A DNA stretch of 64,000 nt from Laburnicola sp. R22_1. Taxonomy: Eukaryota; Ascomycota; Dothideomycetes; Pleosporales; Didymosphaeriaceae. The stretch is from positions 930,001 through 994,000 of the forward strand of contig JACONQ010000012.1 in NCBI GenBank assembly GCA_014281115.1. The letters run 5' to 3'. Below are positions 61,045-64,000 of the stretch, piece by piece. How positions within the stretch are numbered: the stretch's first letter is position 1; every line of letters starts with the position of its first letter. The notes beneath the pieces are model-generated. The model was given only the letters and a program-made list of their open reading frames with translations. It did no database searches and had not been told where the DNA came from. The position numbers and the translations under genes are program-made.

Positions 61045-61290
61045 TTATTTTAAAGTTTCTAAATAGATAACTTAAAGAGAAAAACCTTTATTAGGAAAAA
61101 CTTAATTATAATATATATTTTCTTAATAGATAACCTAAGGGAAAACCTTTTAATAGAAAAACCTTTTTTATTTTAAAGTTTCTAAATAGATAACCTAAAG
61201 ATAAAAACCTTTATTAGAAAAACTTAATTATAATTCATAGTTTCTTAATAGATAACTAAAGGGAAAACCTATTAATAGAAAAATCTTTTT
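61045..61290 (+). repeat. 123-bp tandem duplication, two copies
   Basis: TAAAGTTTCTAAATAGATAA at 61051 recurs at 61174, and the following sequence stays aligned (CCTTTATTAG, AAACTTAATTATAAT, TTTCTTAATAGATAAC). About 80-90 percent alike by eye. Confidence 0.8.
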
Positions 61291-61317
61291 TAGACTTTTA
61301 TTATTTATAATAATTAC

Positions 61318-61478
61318 GGAGGGGCGTATCGTGGTGGGTACGGGCGTAAGATTGTCTAAGTATAGCAGAAGTCTAGATGGTGAATCTACGCTGTGGTGGG
61401 GGACCATAAGCGAGGATTTTAGTCTAGAAATAAGCGAAAACTTAGACTCCTTAGCGAGTTCGAATCTCGCCCTCTCCC
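61318..61478 (+). ncRNA. tRNA-like sequence, possibly intron-containing or a tRNA-derived relic
   Basis: GGAGGGG (61318-61324) pairs with CCTCTCC (61471-61477) as a 7-bp acceptor stem with one G-T wobble. Directly before the 3' strand lies a perfect T-arm: GCGAG, loop TTCGAAT, CTCGC (61454-61470), spaced exactly as in a tRNA. GTCTAAG (61354) can pair with CTTAGAC (61441). A GTA/TAC D-arm-like hairpin follows the 5' strand. At 160 nt it is too long for a plain tRNA, the discriminator base would be C and no anticodon is clear. The GC content is high for this region. It could be a tRNA with an intron, a SINE head or organellar DNA. Confidence 0.38.
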
Positions 61479-61553
61479 CCTCTGGTTTTTAAACACCAAA
61501 AAACCAATCTTTGTAGATAAGAAGAAAAGTAGCCTAAATAAGCTAGTATCTCT

Positions 61554-61737
61554 AATAATTGAGAAATTTCTAACTATTTGAGCTACTCTTAACTAAGTTA
61601 CTAGATTAAACTTATAGGACGGGAAAGCTATTAGCAAGTACCTCCAATAATTAAGAAATCTTTAACTAGTTACTAGCCTTAAGAAGTTATTAAGATTTAA
61701 ACTTATAGGACGAGAAAGTTAATTAAGACATATTAGT
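61554..61737 (+). repeat. 92-bp tandem duplication, two copies
   Basis: AATAATTGAGAAATTTCTAA (61554) and AATAATTAAGAAATCTTTAA (61646) start two aligned copies that both end near AAACTTATAGGACG-GAAAG. Confidence 0.75.
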
Positions 61738-62094
61738 ATCTTCTAATTTAGGAAAAAACTTTGTTAGAAAATTTCAATTCACGCTTTGGACAGATAATAG
61801 GTCACTAGTGTTGGTTTTCCTTAACCCCCTTTAAAGGGCTTTTTTTTACTAGGGGAAAGTACCCCTTATCTACCTATACAATTTGCCTATGGCTGTATTT
61901 ACTTTACAGAAAATTTAGAAGCAATGGAAACGTTAATAATAATAATAATTATAGTCTTTTATATTAATTTTTTATTAGATAAATTTTATCTATAGCTTAT
62001 TTAAAAGCTACAGTCTTTAAACTTTTAGTAAAGATATCTATAGGTTGTTTATTAGTACTAATATAGTCTAAATTAATTAAACCTTCTAAAATAT
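61738..62094. other. No gene; hairpin AACCCCCTTTAAAGGG
   Basis: CCCTTTAAAGGG followed by a T run near 61830-61850 looks like a stem with T tail; nothing else is recognised. The compositional style resembles the tRNA-like block more than the RIPed elements. Confidence 0.35.
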
Positions 62095-62240
62095 TTTCTC
62101 TTTAGAAAGAGAAATATTACAGACCTTTTAGTATATAGTACAACGCTATAAGAGAAAGCTATAAATGTGCTAAAAATATATTAAAAAGGTAAAGCAGCTT
62201 AGAGATAGATTAGGGGCTAGGGACTATTTATTAGCACGTG
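62095..62240 (+). mobile_element. Element T fragment (5' part) with an empty X site
   Basis: GAAAGAGAAATATTACAGAC to GCACGTGCAAATTGGCCCC matches T1. The site where X2 sits in T2 is uninterrupted here (TTAGTATATAGTACAACG). Confidence 0.7.
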
Positions 62241-62490
62241 CAAATTGGCCCCTATTACTAATCTAAGGTGCGGGCCCCTTGCTTACGTTATATTACCCTT
62301 TTGGGAATAGCGCGATTACTAAGCGAGGTTCTAAGCGAGGCTATATATATAGCCTGCCTACGTATCTACCTTATATAAATATTGCTACTATTTTATCTTT
62401 AGATTCTATTATCTACTATTATTTTATATATAGTGTAATAACCCCTATAATATTTTTATACTATAGTAGTAATTATTAAACTACGGCTTA
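62241..62490 (+). repeat. Dispersed repeat U copy 2
   Basis: Matches 33757-33950: GGTGCGGGCCCC, GCTTACGTTATATTACCC, TATAGCCTGCCTACGTA. A short open frame over it is probably fortuitous. Confidence 0.55.
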
Positions 62491-62547
62491 ACTATCTAAA
62501 ATTTAGCCTATTTTTAGGGTACTACTAATAACAACTAGGCTAGAAAA

Positions 62548-62617
62548 TAGGTATAGGTTAGGTTGGGGTTAGGTTTCCTTATATAAGACCCTAACCCTAA
62601 CCCAACCTCTACCTATA
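62548..62617. repeat. Telomere-like inverted repeat (TTAGGT/CCCTAA)
   Basis: TAGGTTAGGTTGGGGTTAGG is followed, after an 11-bp spacer, by ACCCTAACCCTAACCC and its flank. The arms form a hairpin. CCCTAACCCTAA equals two units of the standard fungal telomere repeat. More TTAGGTT-type units follow at 62636-62690. Confidence 0.6.
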
Positions 62618-62619
62618 GA

Positions 62620-63640
62620 TTTTGCACTAGTATTAGGTATAGGTTAGATTAGAATTATATAGTCTATAGGTTAGGTTAGGATTACATAGACTAGGTTGTA
62701 TTAAATCTAACTAATTATTTTTTTATTAGCTATATATAATTTTTATAGTAAATTACAATAAAAATACTCTTATTATTATAGTAGTAATTAGTATATTTAC
62801 TTATTATAATAAAGGTATAGCTTTAGTGTTAAACACATATATTCAACCTAACTAAGCGTCTAGCTATTCTAAATCTAACTAAGTATCTTACTATTTACCT
62901 AGTATCTATATACTTCTTATAGTACCTATCTATTAGCTATATATTCTTAGCCTATATAGTAATCTATTTTGTATAACTAGTATTTATATTAGTATTTAGA
63001 GGTATTAGTATTTATTTTATAGTAGAAGTAGAGTAGTATAAGGAAATACCTTTAAATATTATAACTAGAAAAGCCTCTATTACCTCTTAGAGAGTAGCTA
63101 GCGCAGTAGACTAGAAGGGCAGATCTTTCTTATTATTATCTTGTGCTATTTCCTTAATAAGGCAGTAGAATAGTATTTTCCTATTAAGGGGCTTAATACT
63201 TTTTAGTACTTTTTATTTTCCTAAATATAATAGCTATATATTATTAGAATATATATATAATAAATAGCTATAATAATAATATACTACTTAGATTTTAGTA
63301 GTGCTTTCTCTTTAGCGTAGTAGGTAGTATTTTGCAAGGCGCCTTTTATATAGCCTTAGTAGCTAGCAGCTTCTTTTTTTTTACTTAAGATCTGCTAGTA
63401 ACTAGTTTAGAGTATCTAGCTAGTCTAGTATATACTATTATCTTAGAAATTAAGATTATATAGTAGTTAAGGCTATAGAGTATTAAAAAAGTAGCTAGGA
63501 GGGTAGTAAGATAGAGTAGCTAAGTAAGCAGCAAAATAAGTAAAAAAACACAATAGTGTTATTAGCGTCTTACTTATATGCATAGGCCCCAATAGCAGCT
63601 TTTTATAATAATAATAATATTTTTATTATTATTATAAAAT
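62620..63640 (-). repeat. Repeat W, inverted copy
   Basis: Reverse complement of 53229-54150 without the Y3 and S2 inserts, extending into the part matching 45600-45733 (63290-63360). It serves as the empty-site reference for both inserts. Confidence 0.75.
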
Positions 63641-64000
63641 TAACTATAGTTATTATATACTATTATTACACTCTATACTATAGTGTCTATTCAGAAAGAG
63701 TCTTCTAATATCCTAAAGGGCTTCCTAAGTAGTAGTCTATAGATACTAGCCAATTTTAAGCGTAATAACTAGGAGGGTCTTCCTAAGGTATTTAGTAATT
63801 ATAGCCTTTTATTATATTATATACTAATATAGATAAGGCTTTATATCTAGAGATAAAGAGGTTAGCACTATTCTTTTATATTATAGATAAAGTAGCTCTT
63901 AAAAAGATTGTCCTACCAACTATAAAGTGCTATTTAAAGGTACACTTAGTAATAGCACCTATACTATTACGTAGAGGTTTTGCAATATAATTTATAGTAA
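63641..64000. other. Unassigned end of window
   Basis: A plus-strand frame from about 63680 (IQKESSNILKGFL) is plausible but short and cut by the window end. No family recognised. Confidence 0.3.

Noticed and set aside
62279..62479. Plus-strand 66-codon open frame in repeat U
   Set aside because: The other U copy (33757-33950) does not keep the frame, so coding is unlikely.

Overview
This window is a transposon graveyard from a filamentous ascomycete fungus; I see no intact host gene. The organism call rests on three things. The DNA is AT-rich, and stop codons fall where Gln or Trp codons are expected (CAA/CAG/TGG turned into TAA/TAG), which is the mark of repeat-induced point mutation (RIP). 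The element families (half-tRNA-primed Copia, chromodomain Gypsy, pogo/Fot1-type DNA transposons) are typical of Pezizomycotina. Short single-copy inserts such as the two solo LTRs at 53.0 and 53.8 kb keep a high GC content. TGA is almost absent, as expected if TG has become TA. I cannot name the species.

Layout. 1-3254: Copia relic (RT/RNase H, plus strand). 3255-13629: a complete minus-strand Copia with both LTRs, a half-tRNA-iMet primer site, a polypurine tract and a long antisense frame; a pogo transposon (8905-11033, TA duplication) sits in its integrase. 13818-20326: plus-strand chromodomain Gypsy A, interrupted by short retroelement X (17221-18452, 14-bp target duplication) and cut at its 3' side by element Z (20327-21247, A-rich tail, 12-bp duplication). 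23553-30492: complete minus-strand Gypsy D (5-bp duplication ATAAG), inserted in an older sequence that continues as Gypsy B (30498-33300). Gypsy B also holds element T (32318-32766). 33740-35050: repeat U and a Copia RT/RNase H fragment. 35103-37306: a second pogo element (minus). 38450-41225: a second Z copy carrying a third pogo element (38721-40556). 41.7-45.6 kb: nested short retroelements (X3 holds T2, which holds X2), SINE-like Y copies and a (TTA)n tract of about 260 bp. 45830-52996: complete minus-strand Gypsy E (480-bp LTRs, duplication CTATA). 53.0-54.2 kb: two GC-rich solo LTRs and repeat W. 54930-57310: another X copy holding element N. 57311-60670: remnant of a second Gypsy A leader carrying element V2, which carries a fourth pogo element (57836-59699, 61-bp terminal repeats). 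61.0-64.0 kb: tandem duplications, a tRNA-like sequence, a telomere-like inverted repeat and an inverted W copy.

The copies do not work as genes. Every recognised reverse transcriptase has lost one or both Asp of its YxDD motif, and every transposase has stops and loses a catalytic Asp. What remains informative is architecture. Three unrelated LTR elements each carry an antisense frame between the end of pol and the 3' LTR. A set of short elements (X, T, Y/N, Z, V) has 8-14-bp target duplications and no visible reverse transcriptase, which points to non-autonomous elements moved by a LINE-type machinery not present here. Coordinates of frames inside relics are approximate, because they were read by eye through stops and probable indels.
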